Source: Paenibacillus sp. JNUCC32 (lineage in GTDB: Bacteria > Bacillota > Bacilli > Paenibacillales > Paenibacillaceae). Taken from it: 64,000 bases of DNA. The notes under the pieces are model-generated. The model did no database searches. It worked only from the letters and a program-made list of their open reading frames with translations, and had not been told where the DNA came from. Every line of letters starts with the position of its first letter. The first letter of the stretch is position 1. Below, in pieces: positions 37,010-45,160 of the stretch. Where the stretch lies: contig NZ_CP062260.1 in the NCBI RefSeq assembly GCF_014863545.1, positions 4,101,001 to 4,165,000 of the forward strand. Direction: 5' to 3'. The position numbers and the translations under genes are program-made.

Positions 37010-38263
37010 GTGATCAAAGATGTTTTGCTGCAGCTGTTGTTTGCATTGATGCCTTTTGTTGCATACAACATCTATTACAGAAAACTGACTGTCAACTATT
37101 CCCGTAATTTCATCATTGTCATTTGTTCGCTGTGCATGCTGCTGTCCATGACCTTTGCTTCGTCTGTCCAAAGCGGTCTGATCTTTGACGTACGGTATGT
37201 CATTATGTTCTTCGGCATGCTGTTCGGAGGGTTCCTGACAGGGGCAATTCTGCTCGTGGAATTTCTAATCTACAGATTGTACATTGGCGGATCCGGCACG
37301 ATCGACGCCATTATAATCTTGATCTTTACGTTCCCGCTGTCCGTTCTGCTGTCATTCCTGTATCACCGAAGCAAACACAAATTATGGATCATTTTTATAG
37401 CCGGCATCAGCTTCTCGGTCCTTCCGCTCCTGGTGCTCTATATAACCAAGCCCGACTACATCATGAATTACTTTGTTTTTAATATTTTAGCCATGCCGGT
37501 TCATAACTCGCTCGGGATATGGCTTCTCGTGACCCTGTTTAACAAGTCCGTATCCGACAAGGAGCTTTATCTGCGGTATATCCAGAATGAAAAAGCCGAA
37601 GCCGTGAATCATGTCGCCGCCTCCCTTGCCCATGAGGTCCGCAATCCGCTGACCACCGTGCTGGGGTTTCTGCAATTGATCAAAAGCGGCACGTTCCCTC
37701 CGGAAAAGACCGAACGATTCCTAGAAATCAGCATGGAGGAAATTCGCCGAACCGAACAGATCTTGTCCGAATACCTCTCGATCAGCAAGCCTCACTTGCC
37801 GTTTCAGCAGCGAATCGAGCTTACCGCCCAAATCAAGTCCGTCGTTGAGCTTATGACTTCATATGCCAATATGAGCAACGTCACCCTCAGCACGGACTCT
37901 CCCCAGTCGAATCTCTACATTTCGGGGAGTCCCGCAGAGCTCAAGCAGCTGCTGGTCAACTTTATTAAGAATGCGATCGAGGCGTGCAAAGACGTCGACA
38001 ACGGCATGGTCAACATTACCGTCTATGAAGAAACGGACCAGGTGGCCGTGGAAATCAAGGACAACGGGATCGGCATGACCCCCGAGCAGCTAAGCCGTCT
38101 CGGTTCGATCTACTATTCCACCAAAATGAGCGGGACCGGGCTTGGGCTTACCTTCTCCTATCAAGCCATCCGCGCCATGAACGGAAGCGTCTCGGTTCGA
38201 AGCTCGCCAAGATCGGGAACCGTGTTTCTCATCACGCTCCCGCGCGCGAAACTGAACCCGTAA
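37010..38263 (+). CDS. KinB-like multi-TM sensor histidine kinase
   Basis: This 417-residue kinase has about six N-terminal helices (LLQLLFALMPFVAYNIYY, IIVICSLCMLLSMTF, IMFFGMLFGGFLTGAILLV, and others), the 5TM-LYT type seen in Bacillus KinB. The HisKA motif is HVAASLAHEVRNPLTTVLGF. HATPase motifs are LVNFIKNAIEA, IKDNGIGM and SGTGLGLTFSYQAIRAMNGS. KinB-type kinases feed the sporulation phosphorelay, and no partner response regulator is adjacent, which fits. The GTG at 37010 has AAAGGGGTGG upstream; the open frame further upstream (to 36782) lacks support. It is divergent from the importer operon. Confidence 0.88.
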   Translation: MIKDVLLQLLFALMPFVAYNIYYRKLTVNYSRNFIIVICSLCMLLSMTFASSVQSGLIFDVRYVIMFFGMLFGGFLTGAILLVEFLIYRLYIGGSGTIDAIIILIFTFPLSVLLSFLYHRSKHKLWIIFIAGISFSVLPLLVLYITKPDYIMNYFVFNILAMPVHNSLGIWLLVTLFNKSVSDKELYLRYIQNEKAEAVNHVAASLAHEVRNPLTTVLGFLQLIKSGTFPPEKTERFLEISMEEIRRTEQILSEYLSISKPHLPFQQRIELTAQIKSVVELMTSYANMSNVTLSTDSPQSNLYISGSPAELKQLLVNFIKNAIEACKDVDNGMVNITVYEETDQVAVEIKDNGIGMTPEQLSRLGSIYYSTKMSGTGLGLTFSYQAIRAMNGSVSVRSSPRSGTVFLITLPRAKLNP

Positions 38264-38290
38264 GGGATGACGCACGAGGTCCGTTAACGA

Positions 38291-38331
38291 AAAAGAGAGA
38301 CGTCTTTCGCAGCGAAAGAGCGTCTCTCTTT
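38291..38331. terminator. Bidirectional terminator
   Basis: AAAGAGAGACG and CTTTCGC pair with their complements in a long stem with a tiny loop. T-rich tails lie on both sides (CTCTTTTATT on plus). It ends both the kinase gene and the small lipoprotein gene, whose stop begins in it. Confidence 0.85.
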
Positions 38332-38675
38332 TATTGGGCTTGCAGCATAATTTCTTTGGCCTCAAAACTTCTGTTGTTTTTGCTTATGTTCAACGGCTTT
38401 TTTAACGTGATGCGGATAAGATCGCCTTCCTTTAGCTCATCCAGCGTGATAGCTCCTCCTCCACTTGCCTTCAGGGAAGTCGATTCGGTGACCAGCACCT
38501 CACAGTGGTACCCCTCATCCGTGTGATTCTTCCGGTTACGATTCACTTCGTCGGAGCAGTCCACGGCAATCCTGTCGTCTTCCAGCGAATAAACCGCGGA
38601 CTCGAACACCGTTACATCACGGGCACATCCCGCCGTAAACAGGAACAGCAGGCACATAAATAGCCTCAGCTTCAT
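38331..38675 (-). CDS. Small lipoprotein of unknown function
   Basis: This 114-residue protein has a signal peptide and the lipobox FTAGC (MKLRLFMCLLFLFTAGCARD). The mature part is beta-rich with RIAVDCSDEVNRNRKN and two further Cys that could pair. A C-terminal segment (DELKEGDLIRITLKK) looks like the OB-type strands of small Bacillus lipoproteins. I do not recognise the family. The ATG at 38675 follows GGGGGCGCGG; upstream in-frame ATGs would spoil the signal peptide. Confidence 0.72.
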   Translation of the reverse strand: MKLRLFMCLLFLFTAGCARDVTVFESAVYSLEDDRIAVDCSDEVNRNRKNHTDEGYHCEVLVTESTSLKASGGGAITLDELKEGDLIRITLKKPLNISKNNRSFEAKEIMLQAQ

Positions 38676-38781
38676 ACCGCGCCCCCATATACCTGCATAA
38701 GCAGTTTTCATTAACATAGAGTGACAGGCAAAACGAGTCATCATTAGGTTTAGTGTAACATCGGCCCATCCATTGCGCTTC

Positions 38782-38821
38782 AAAAAAAAGCAAGGAGCGG
38801 GGAGGATCCCCTGCTCCTTGC
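38782..38821 (-). terminator. Terminator of melA
   Basis: On the minus strand GCAAGGAGCAGGGG pairs with CCCCGCTCCTTGC (one-base bulge), followed by eight T. It lies ~26 bp past the melA stop. Confidence 0.92.
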
Positions 38822-38846
38822 GTTACTTTCGTTCATCCATTCTTCC

Positions 38847-40145
38847 TTACTGGTATTTAGGAAGCCAGTCTCCGTGCGCTTCGATCAAGTCGTCGCACAG
38901 GCTCTTGATGTCATCCATGGACAATTCGGCTGCCGTATGCGGATCCAGCATCGCCGCATGATAGATATGCTCCTTCTTGCCGGTTGCCGCGGCTTCCAGC
39001 GTCAGCAGCTGGGTGTTGATATTGGTGCGGTTCAGCGCGGCACACTGCGGAGGCAGATCGCCAACATAGGTCGGCGTCACGCCGCTGGCATCGACCAGAC
39101 ACGGAACCTCGACGCAGGCTTCCTTCGGAAGGTTCGTGATCAGTCCCGTATTCATCACATTGCCGCCGATTTTGAACGGTTTATTGGTCTCGATTGCTTC
39201 CAAAATGTAGGAGGCATATTCATGGGAACGGTTGTGCTTCAGATCCTGGTTGTTGACCAAATCCTCGCGCATCGCCTTCCAACCCTCGATTTGGTTCACG
39301 CAGCGCCGCGGGTATTCATCCAGCGGGATGTTAAAGCGTTCGATCAGCTCCGGATAGTTGCGCTTGATGAAATACGGATGATATTCGGCGTTATGCTCGG
39401 ACGATTCGGTAATGTAGTAACCGAAGTTCAGCATCATCTCGAGACGGACCATATCATGGTGCTTCTCCTTCTGCTTCTCCGCCGCGCGCTTCTTGATTTC
39501 CGGATACAGGTCCACGCCGTCCTTCGTTACCTCAAGCAGCCATGCCATATGGTTGATGCCGGCGATTTTGGCCTGCACGCCTTCCTTGTCTATTCCCAAA
39601 TTATCGAACAGATGCGGGATGCATGCCTGAACGCTGTGGCACAATCCTACGGTTTGCACGCCGCCCAGCGTGTTCATGGCATTGGTCAGCACTGCCATTG
39701 GATTCGTATAGTTGAGGAACAAGGCGTTCGGACAAACCTCCCGCATATCAGCCGCGAAATCCAGCATGACCGGGATGGTGCGGAGGTTGCGGAATATCCC
39801 GCCGATTCCCACGGTGTCCGCTATCGTCTGTCTTAGCCCGTATTTCTTCGGAACCTCGAAGTCCGTGATCGTGCACGGGTCATAGCCTCCAACCTGAATC
39901 GCGTTAATGACGTATTTTGCTCCGCGAAGCGCTTCCTTGCGATCGCCGTATGATTTTACGACACAGGTGCTGTCGCTGGTTTTCTTTATGTTATTCAGCA
40001 TGTTCTCCGAGTCTTTCAAACGAACGGGATCAATATCAAACAAAGCAAGTTCAAATCCCTGCAAAGCCGGCGTCTGCATGCAATCACCCAGGACGTTTTT
40101 AGCAAATACGGTACTTCCTGCTCCGATGAATGTAATCTTAGACAT
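38847..40145 (-). CDS. melA: GH4 alpha-galactosidase
   Basis: This NAD- and Mn-dependent alpha-galactosidase of 432 residues starts KITFIGAGSTVFAKNVLGDC. It carries NYTNPMAVLTNAM, the family signature GLCHSVQACIPHL typical of alpha-galactosidases, and AGINHMAWLLEV. Length and motifs match Bacillus MelA. The ATG at 40145 lies 10 bp after AAGGAGG; a TTG at 40148 is also in frame. It is divergent from an AraC regulator with a shared ~190-bp promoter region holding a cre-like site. It should release galactose from melibiose- or raffinose-type sugars. No dedicated transporter is adjacent. Confidence 0.92.
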   Translation of the reverse strand: MSKITFIGAGSTVFAKNVLGDCMQTPALQGFELALFDIDPVRLKDSENMLNNIKKTSDSTCVVKSYGDRKEALRGAKYVINAIQVGGYDPCTITDFEVPKKYGLRQTIADTVGIGGIFRNLRTIPVMLDFAADMREVCPNALFLNYTNPMAVLTNAMNTLGGVQTVGLCHSVQACIPHLFDNLGIDKEGVQAKIAGINHMAWLLEVTKDGVDLYPEIKKRAAEKQKEKHHDMVRLEMMLNFGYYITESSEHNAEYHPYFIKRNYPELIERFNIPLDEYPRRCVNQIEGWKAMREDLVNNQDLKHNRSHEYASYILEAIETNKPFKIGGNVMNTGLITNLPKEACVEVPCLVDASGVTPTYVGDLPPQCAALNRTNINTQLLTLEAAATGKKEHIYHAAMLDPHTAAELSMDDIKSLCDDLIEAHGDWLPKYQ

Positions 40146-40174
40146 CAATAAATGCCCTCCTTAAACTTCATAAA

Positions 40175-40188
40175 TTAATACGCTTTCA
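40175..40188. promoter_or_regulatory. cre-like site upstream of melA
   Basis: Read on the minus strand, TGAAAGCGTATTAA matches the cre core at 13 of 14 positions. It lies ~30 bp upstream of the melA ATG. TTGCTC-N17-GATTAT is a possible promoter before it. Confidence 0.5.
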
Positions 40189-40336
40189 CATGACTAACTA
40201 TAAGATAATCGGCCTTTTTTGAATATGGAGCAAAACAAGTGCCATATGGACATTTGTCGTGCGATTATGTAATCTAACTCTATCTCATATCCGCTCATCG
40301 ATCGATTTCGCACACGTTTAAGGAGGAGCCAAAAAG

Positions 40337-41221
40337 ATGTCCATTTTGCCGGACCATACCCTTTACACGATTGGCATGAACCCTTCGCCCGGGGGCCATG
40401 ACCTGAACATTCTGTTCAGCGGCGAAGGCACGCCCGTACCCCGCCACAAAATCGGGCCCATCATCCATGATTACTGCCTTATTCACACCGTCCTGACAGG
40501 CCAAGGCGTGTTCGAATGCGCTGGCACGGTGCATCACTGCCGGGCAGGCGATACCTTCGTGATCCTTCCCGGCGTTCTGTTCAGCTATGAAGCGGACGAC
40601 CGGAACCCCTGGCACTACAACTGGGTGGCTCTGCAGGAGAAAGGCACCAACCTGCTGCTGGCTGATATGGGCGTTACACCCGTCAGGCCGATTATCCGCT
40701 GCACGGAAGAAACCGAACTGAACGCCCTGGCCGAGATGTACCGTCATCTGCGTCTCGGGTTTAACCAATCGGATCACCCTTGGCTGGAGGATCTTCAGGC
40801 ATCCGGGTGGCTCCGATTGCTTCTCCATAAGCTGGCGATGTTAAACCGCGAGTTTCTTCCGTCGAGCTCCAATGACGTGCCGGATATTGAGCGGGGCGTG
40901 AGACAGACGGAGCGCTGGATTTCGACCCAATATCACCAGCAGCTGTCCATAGATCAGATGGCGAAGGCTCTCGGCTATCATCGGGCCCATCTGTCCAAGA
41001 TGTTCAAACAGCATACGGGCCTTTCGCCCATGCAGTACCTCATGAAGGTACGCATCGAGAAGGCCAAAGCACTCATGAGATCGTCCTTCTCCATCCATGA
41101 AATTGCCTCCTCCGTCGGTTTCAACGACGCTCTCTATTTCTCCAAGCAGTTCCGCAAATGGACAGGCATGACCCCCAGCGAATATAAGTACAGCCTGGAA
41201 AAAAGCTCGAATAAAACATGA
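40337..41221 (+). CDS. AraC-family regulator, probable activator of melA
   Basis: This 294-residue regulator has an N-terminal cupin-like arm (HDYCLIHTVLTGQGVFECAG, FVILPGVLFSYEAD). The C-terminal AraC double HTH is SIDQMAKALGYHRAHLSKMF plus HEIASSVGFNDALYFSKQFR. It resembles MsmR/RafR regulators of alpha-galactoside use. The ATG follows AAGGAGGAG. Its divergence from melA supports local control. A strong bidirectional hairpin follows the gene. Confidence 0.9.
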   Translation: MSILPDHTLYTIGMNPSPGGHDLNILFSGEGTPVPRHKIGPIIHDYCLIHTVLTGQGVFECAGTVHHCRAGDTFVILPGVLFSYEADDRNPWHYNWVALQEKGTNLLLADMGVTPVRPIIRCTEETELNALAEMYRHLRLGFNQSDHPWLEDLQASGWLRLLLHKLAMLNREFLPSSSNDVPDIERGVRQTERWISTQYHQQLSIDQMAKALGYHRAHLSKMFKQHTGLSPMQYLMKVRIEKAKALMRSSFSIHEIASSVGFNDALYFSKQFRKWTGMTPSEYKYSLEKSSNKT

Positions 41222-41234
41222 TCCTGCAAATGAA

Positions 41235-41266
41235 AAGAGCTCCCGGCATGAATGCCGGGAGCTCTT
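41235..41266. terminator. Bidirectional terminator between AraC and pepT
   Basis: AAGAGCTCCCGGCAT and ATGCCGGGAGCTCTT form a perfect 15-bp stem around a 2-nt loop. Confidence 0.85.
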
Positions 41267-41293
41267 CTATAAATAACACAACTGCCTTTTAAC

Positions 41294-42526
41294 TTATGCC
41301 TGCGCCTCATACAGCTGGACAATCTCGATAATCGTCTGGACGGCCAGTACCATATTGTCGGCGGACACGTATTCATATCGTCCGTGATAGTTTTCCCCGC
41401 CCGTAAAAATGTTCGGTGTCGGCAGGCCCATGTACGACAGTTGGGAACCGTCGGTCCCCCCGCGGATCGGTTCGATGATCGGCTTGATTCCCAGCTTCTC
41501 CATCGCGGTCTGCGCGATGTCGACCACTTCTTTGACCGGCTCGATTTTCTCCCGCATATTGTAATATTGGTCTTTCATCTGAAGCACGATCCGCTCGGCT
41601 CCATACTTGTCCTGAAGCTCTTCGACGATGGAAGCCAGCTTGGCTTTCCTGCCTTCGAACAGCTCCCGGTCATGGTCGCGGATAATATAACGAAGCTCGG
41701 TCACCTCCACATCGCCTTCGATGGAAGTGAGATGAAAGAAGCCTTCATACCCCTCGGTATGTTCAGGCACTTCTTCCGCAGGGAGCATGCCGTTCAGCTC
41801 CATGGCGATTTTCGCCGCGTTGACCATTTTTCCCTTGGCCGTTCCGGGATGGACATTCTTGCCTTTGCAAGTCACGAGCGCGGCCGCCGCATTAAAGCTT
41901 TCGTATTGCAGCTCTCCCAGCGGCCCCCCGTCCATCGTATACGCGTATTTGGCGCCAAAGGCCTCCACGTCGAATTTATGCGGTCCTCGACCGATCTCTT
42001 CGTCGGGCGTGAAGGCCACGCGGATTTTGCCGTGCTTCAGCTCCGGATGCTGGATCAGGTAATTCATCGCCGTCATGATCTCTGCAATGCCCGCTTTATC
42101 GTCGGCGCCCAGCAGCGTTGTGCCGTCCGTTGTCACAAGCGTATGTCCTTTGTAACCGCTCAGCTCCGGAAAATCGCGCGGGGAGAGGATCACGTTCTGC
42201 GCTTGATTCAAAAAGATGTCTTGTCCGTCATATTGTTCAACGATCCGCGGTTTGACGCCGGCACCCGTAAAATCGGTCGCCGTATCGATATGTGCCAAAA
42301 AGCCGATGGTCGGGACGGGTTTATCCGTGTTAGCCGGAAGCGTGGCCATCACATAGCCGTTCTCATCCATGGTGACCTCCTGCATGCCGATGCCCTTCAG
42401 CTCGTCCACCAGCAGCCGGCCCAGCGTCAGCTGCCCCGGGGTAGAAGGGCAAGTGTGGCTGTTCTCGTCGGATTGCGTATCCATCTGCGCATAGGTAATG
42501 AGTCTGTCGATTACTTCTTTTTTCAT
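41294..42526 (-). CDS. pepT: Peptidase T (tripeptidase)
   Basis: PepT removes N-terminal residues from tripeptides in the cytoplasm, using two zinc ions. The 410-residue protein has the metal site motif [20 protein letters not shown], the bridging Asp region [16 protein letters not shown], the catalytic Glu in [16 protein letters not shown] and the end motif [19 protein letters not shown]. The ATG follows GGAGTTGAG. It is monocistronic between two terminators. Confidence 0.96.
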   Translation of the reverse strand: MKKEVIDRLITYAQMDTQSDENSHTCPSTPGQLTLGRLLVDELKGIGMQEVTMDENGYVMATLPANTDKPVPTIGFLAHIDTATDFTGAGVKPRIVEQYDGQDIFLNQAQNVILSPRDFPELSGYKGHTLVTTDGTTLLGADDKAGIAEIMTAMNYLIQHPELKHGKIRVAFTPDEEIGRGPHKFDVEAFGAKYAYTMDGGPLGELQYESFNAAAALVTCKGKNVHPGTAKGKMVNAAKIAMELNGMLPAEEVPEHTEGYEGFFHLTSIEGDVEVTELRYIIRDHDRELFEGRKAKLASIVEELQDKYGAERIVLQMKDQYYNMREKIEPVKEVVDIAQTAMEKLGIKPIIEPIRGGTDGSQLSYMGLPTPNIFTGGENYHGRYEYVSADNMVLAVQTIIEIVQLYEAQA

Positions 42527-42606
42527 AAATTCTCAACTCCAATACGTATGGTATGTAAGGTGCACCTCTCAAATCCATCAAGAGTATACCATATTTGCCA
42601 GCGCTC

Positions 42607-42642
42607 AAAAAAATAACCGCTCCCCGAAAACCAGGGGAACGG
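42607..42642 (-). terminator. Terminator of the metNIQ-like operon
   Basis: On the minus strand CCGTTCCCC pairs with GGGGAGCGG (one mismatch), followed by TTATTTTTTT. It lies ~30 bp past the metQ-like stop. Confidence 0.85.
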
Positions 42643-42671
42643 TCAGGCTATGGCCAAAATGAAACGTTGAT

Positions 42672-43508
42672 TTATTCAAAAGCCGGCAGCGCGATCTCGG
42701 AATAGTTCTCCTCGAAGAATTTCTTCACTTCGGGGCTGGTCATCGCCTGGGCGAGCTTTTGAATCGGCTCGGAATCCACGTTATCCTTGCGGGCCACCAG
42801 CGTAATGGTGAAATCAGAGTCGTTGCCCTCGGTTACCAAGGCGTCCTTCTTAGGCGTCAGCCCCAACGGTTTGGCATAGGCAGGCGTCATGGCCACCATA
42901 TCGACGTCGTCGAGGGTGCGGGCCAGCATCAGCAGATCCACCTCGGTGAACTTGTATTGATGCGGGTTCTCGACGATGTCGGCCTGCGTCGCTTGGATGC
43001 CGACGCCTTCCTTCAGCTTGATCAGACCGTTCTTCTCAAACATCACCAGGGATCGGCCGATGTTGGAAGGATCGTTGGGAATCGCTATCGTTGCGCCGTC
43101 CGGAAGCTCTTCGATGGTTTTGTATTTTTTGGAGTACGCGCCGAAAACGGCATTATAGATCGGCGTGACCGGAACCAGTTCCGACCCGTTGTTCGCATTG
43201 TACTCTTCCATGTACGGTACATGCTGGAAGAAATTCGCATCCACCTCTTTATGGGCAAGCGCATTGTTCGGCTGCACATTATCGGACAGAATCCGGATGT
43301 CCAGATTGATGCCCTCTTCCTTCAGCATCGGCTTCACCAGCTCAAGCACTTCAGTCATCGGCGGAATGAGCGTTGCGACCTTCAGTGTCACTTCTTCTTT
43401 CGCTTCGGGCGACGCGCTCTCCGGGGCTTCGTCCTTGGCTGGCTGCTGTCCGCAGCCCGCAAGCGCAAGCATGAGGATCAGCAGAAGCAGCGATAATTTC
43501 TTATTCAT
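42672..43508 (-). CDS. metQ: MetQ/NlpA-family binding lipoprotein
   Basis: This 278-residue substrate-binding lipoprotein has the lipobox LALAGC. The fold is NlpA/MetQ type: VATLIPPMTEVLELVKPMLK, LAHKEVDANFFQHVPYMEEY, TIAIPNDPSNIGRSLVMFEK, and the end segment VKKFFEENYSEIALPAF. MetQ proteins usually bind L- or D-methionine, but NlpA members with other ligands exist. The operon order is metN-metI-metQ. The lack of a visible S-box leader leaves the substrate less certain. Confidence 0.9.
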   Translation of the reverse strand: MNKKLSLLLLILMLALAGCGQQPAKDEAPESASPEAKEEVTLKVATLIPPMTEVLELVKPMLKEEGINLDIRILSDNVQPNNALAHKEVDANFFQHVPYMEEYNANNGSELVPVTPIYNAVFGAYSKKYKTIEELPDGATIAIPNDPSNIGRSLVMFEKNGLIKLKEGVGIQATQADIVENPHQYKFTEVDLLMLARTLDDVDMVAMTPAYAKPLGLTPKKDALVTEGNDSDFTITLVARKDNVDSEPIQKLAQAMTSPEVKKFFEENYSEIALPAFE

Positions 43509-43562
43509 TTTAAGTTACCTCCAGGTAAAAAATAATCTGTGCAAGCATGTTCAAAACCGCAA

Positions 43563-44261
43563 TTATACTTTTCTTTTGTCCAGCAGCCTGGAAGCCAGGT
43601 TCCCGCCGAACTGGATCGATTGTACCAGAATGATCATGATGATGATCGTAAACGTCATGATCTCTTCCTCGAATCGCTGGTACCCGTAGCGGATCGCGAA
43701 ATCCCCGACGCCGCCCCCGCCCACGATCCCCATGACCGTGGAGTACGAAATAAAACTGATCGTGGAGGTTGTCAGTCCGAGCGCAAGACCCGACCTGGCC
43801 TCCACATACAGGAACTTGAATATCATCTGGATCGTGGAGGCCCCCATGGAAGAGGCGGCCTCCATCACTTCCTTCGGCACCTCCAGCAGGGATTGCTCAA
43901 CCAATCTGGAGTAGTAGGCAACTGCTACGACGGATAGCGGCACGGCAGCGGCCACCGTGCCGAGCGATGTACCGACAATCCACCTTGTGACCGGAATCAT
44001 GGCAACGACAAGCAGCAGAAACGGAAATGACCGTATAACGTTGACCAGAGCATTCAGAATGGAGAACAATAGCCGGTTCTCATACTGCTGTCCTTTTCGG
44101 CACAGAAATAGCAGTGTTCCGACCGGAAGACCCAGTATTATAGCGGCAGCAATCGAAATGCCCACCATAATGAACGTCTCGCCGATCGCCCGCCATATTT
44201 CATGCTGATACTGAAGGACATAGGCCAAATAATCGTTCACGTATTGAATGATGTCATTCAT
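43563..44261 (-). CDS. metI: MetI-type ABC permease
   Basis: This 232-residue permease has about five helices, starting with IGETFIMVGISIAAAIILGL. The EAA loop is EVMEAASSMGASTIQMIFKF. The ATG at 44261 overlaps the ATPase stop by 8 bp and follows a GGGGGGACTGGG stretch; the in-frame upstream region to 44330 is inside the ATPase gene. It forms the channel of the MetNIQ-like importer. Confidence 0.92.
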   Translation of the reverse strand: MNDIIQYVNDYLAYVLQYQHEIWRAIGETFIMVGISIAAAIILGLPVGTLLFLCRKGQQYENRLLFSILNALVNVIRSFPFLLLVVAMIPVTRWIVGTSLGTVAAAVPLSVVAVAYYSRLVEQSLLEVPKEVMEAASSMGASTIQMIFKFLYVEARSGLALGLTTSTISFISYSTVMGIVGGGGVGDFAIRYGYQRFEEEIMTFTIIIMIILVQSIQFGGNLASRLLDKRKV

Positions 44262-45015
44262 AGAAGCCCAGTCCCCCCGTTTCTTCAGCACCGTTAGTTG
44301 GAGTTCCGGTACCTCGAGGCACCTCTCCATCCTGTTGGCGATTACGGTACGTTCGGGTCAAACGGCCGTCCTCCATCACGGACACATGGTCGCAAATGCC
44401 GTTCACCACGTCCATTTCGTGCGAGACGATGACGATCGTAACCCCCAGCGTCCGGTTAATATGTCTTAACACATCCAGAATATCCGCCGTCGTCCGCGGA
44501 TCCAGGGAAGACGTCGGCTCATCGCACAGCAAGACGGTCGGCGAATTGGCCAAAGCTCTGGCAATCGCTACCCGCTGCTTCTGGCCGCCGCTAAGCTGAG
44601 CAGGATATGACTTCGCTTTATCCTCCAGCCCGACAAAGCGCAGGACCTCCTGAACGCGCTCCGCACGGGCAGACTTCGGTACCTTTGCCAGCTCAAGCGG
44701 CAGGGACACGTTGCCCCATACCGTCCGGTTGCTGACCAGTTGGAACAGCTGAAAGATCATGCCGATGGACCTTCTTGCCTCCCGAAGCTCCCTGCCGCCA
44801 AGGGCGGTCAGCTCCCGTCCATTCACCGAGACTATGCCGGCGTCCGGTCTCTCCAGTACGTTCATGATGCGCAGCAGCGTCGATTTACCGGCTCCGCTGG
44901 CGCCGATGATGCCGTGTATGCTGCCCTCTTCAATATCGAGAGAGACGGCATCGATTGCCAGGTAACGGTCCGCGCCGTTGCCATAGCTTTTACTGACCTC
45001 TTGCAGCGAGATCAT
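44254..45015 (-). CDS. metN: MetN-type ABC ATPase lacking the NIL domain
   Basis: This 253-residue ATPase has Walker A GASGAGKSTLLRIMN, signature [15 protein letters not shown] and Walker B VLLCDEPTSSLD. Typical MetN is ~340 residues with a C-terminal NIL/ACT-like domain that binds methionine and inhibits transport. Here the protein ends ~40 residues after the H-loop (VSHEMDVVNG), so that domain is absent. The ATG at 45015 follows AAGGAGGGGG. The cause could be lineage loss or a non-methionine system. Confidence 0.88.
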   Translation of the reverse strand: MISLQEVSKSYGNGADRYLAIDAVSLDIEEGSIHGIIGASGAGKSTLLRIMNVLERPDAGIVSVNGRELTALGGRELREARRSIGMIFQLFQLVSNRTVWGNVSLPLELAKVPKSARAERVQEVLRFVGLEDKAKSYPAQLSGGQKQRVAIARALANSPTVLLCDEPTSSLDPRTTADILDVLRHINRTLGVTIVIVSHEMDVVNGICDHVSVMEDGRLTRTYRNRQQDGEVPRGTGTPTNGAEETGGLGFYE

Positions 45016-45160
45016 CCTAAAATCCCCCTCCTTGCCACATGAAGAAAGCCCGCGTGGCGATACCGCCTGCGAGCACATGATGCTGCAACAACAATTGAAT
45101 CATACCATAATTTTAGACAAAATGTGACACCCCTTGCCCACTGCCAGAAAGTGCATGCTC

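Noticed and set aside
41384..42616. Plus-strand frame as long as pepT
   Set aside because: It mirrors pepT on the opposite strand. The pepT motifs, start and terminator are all clear on the minus strand.
45016..45160. S-box (SAM) riboswitch before the metNIQ-like operon
   Set aside because: None of the conserved S-box helices or the GAGGGA-type core could be found, and the gap is too short for a leader with a terminator.
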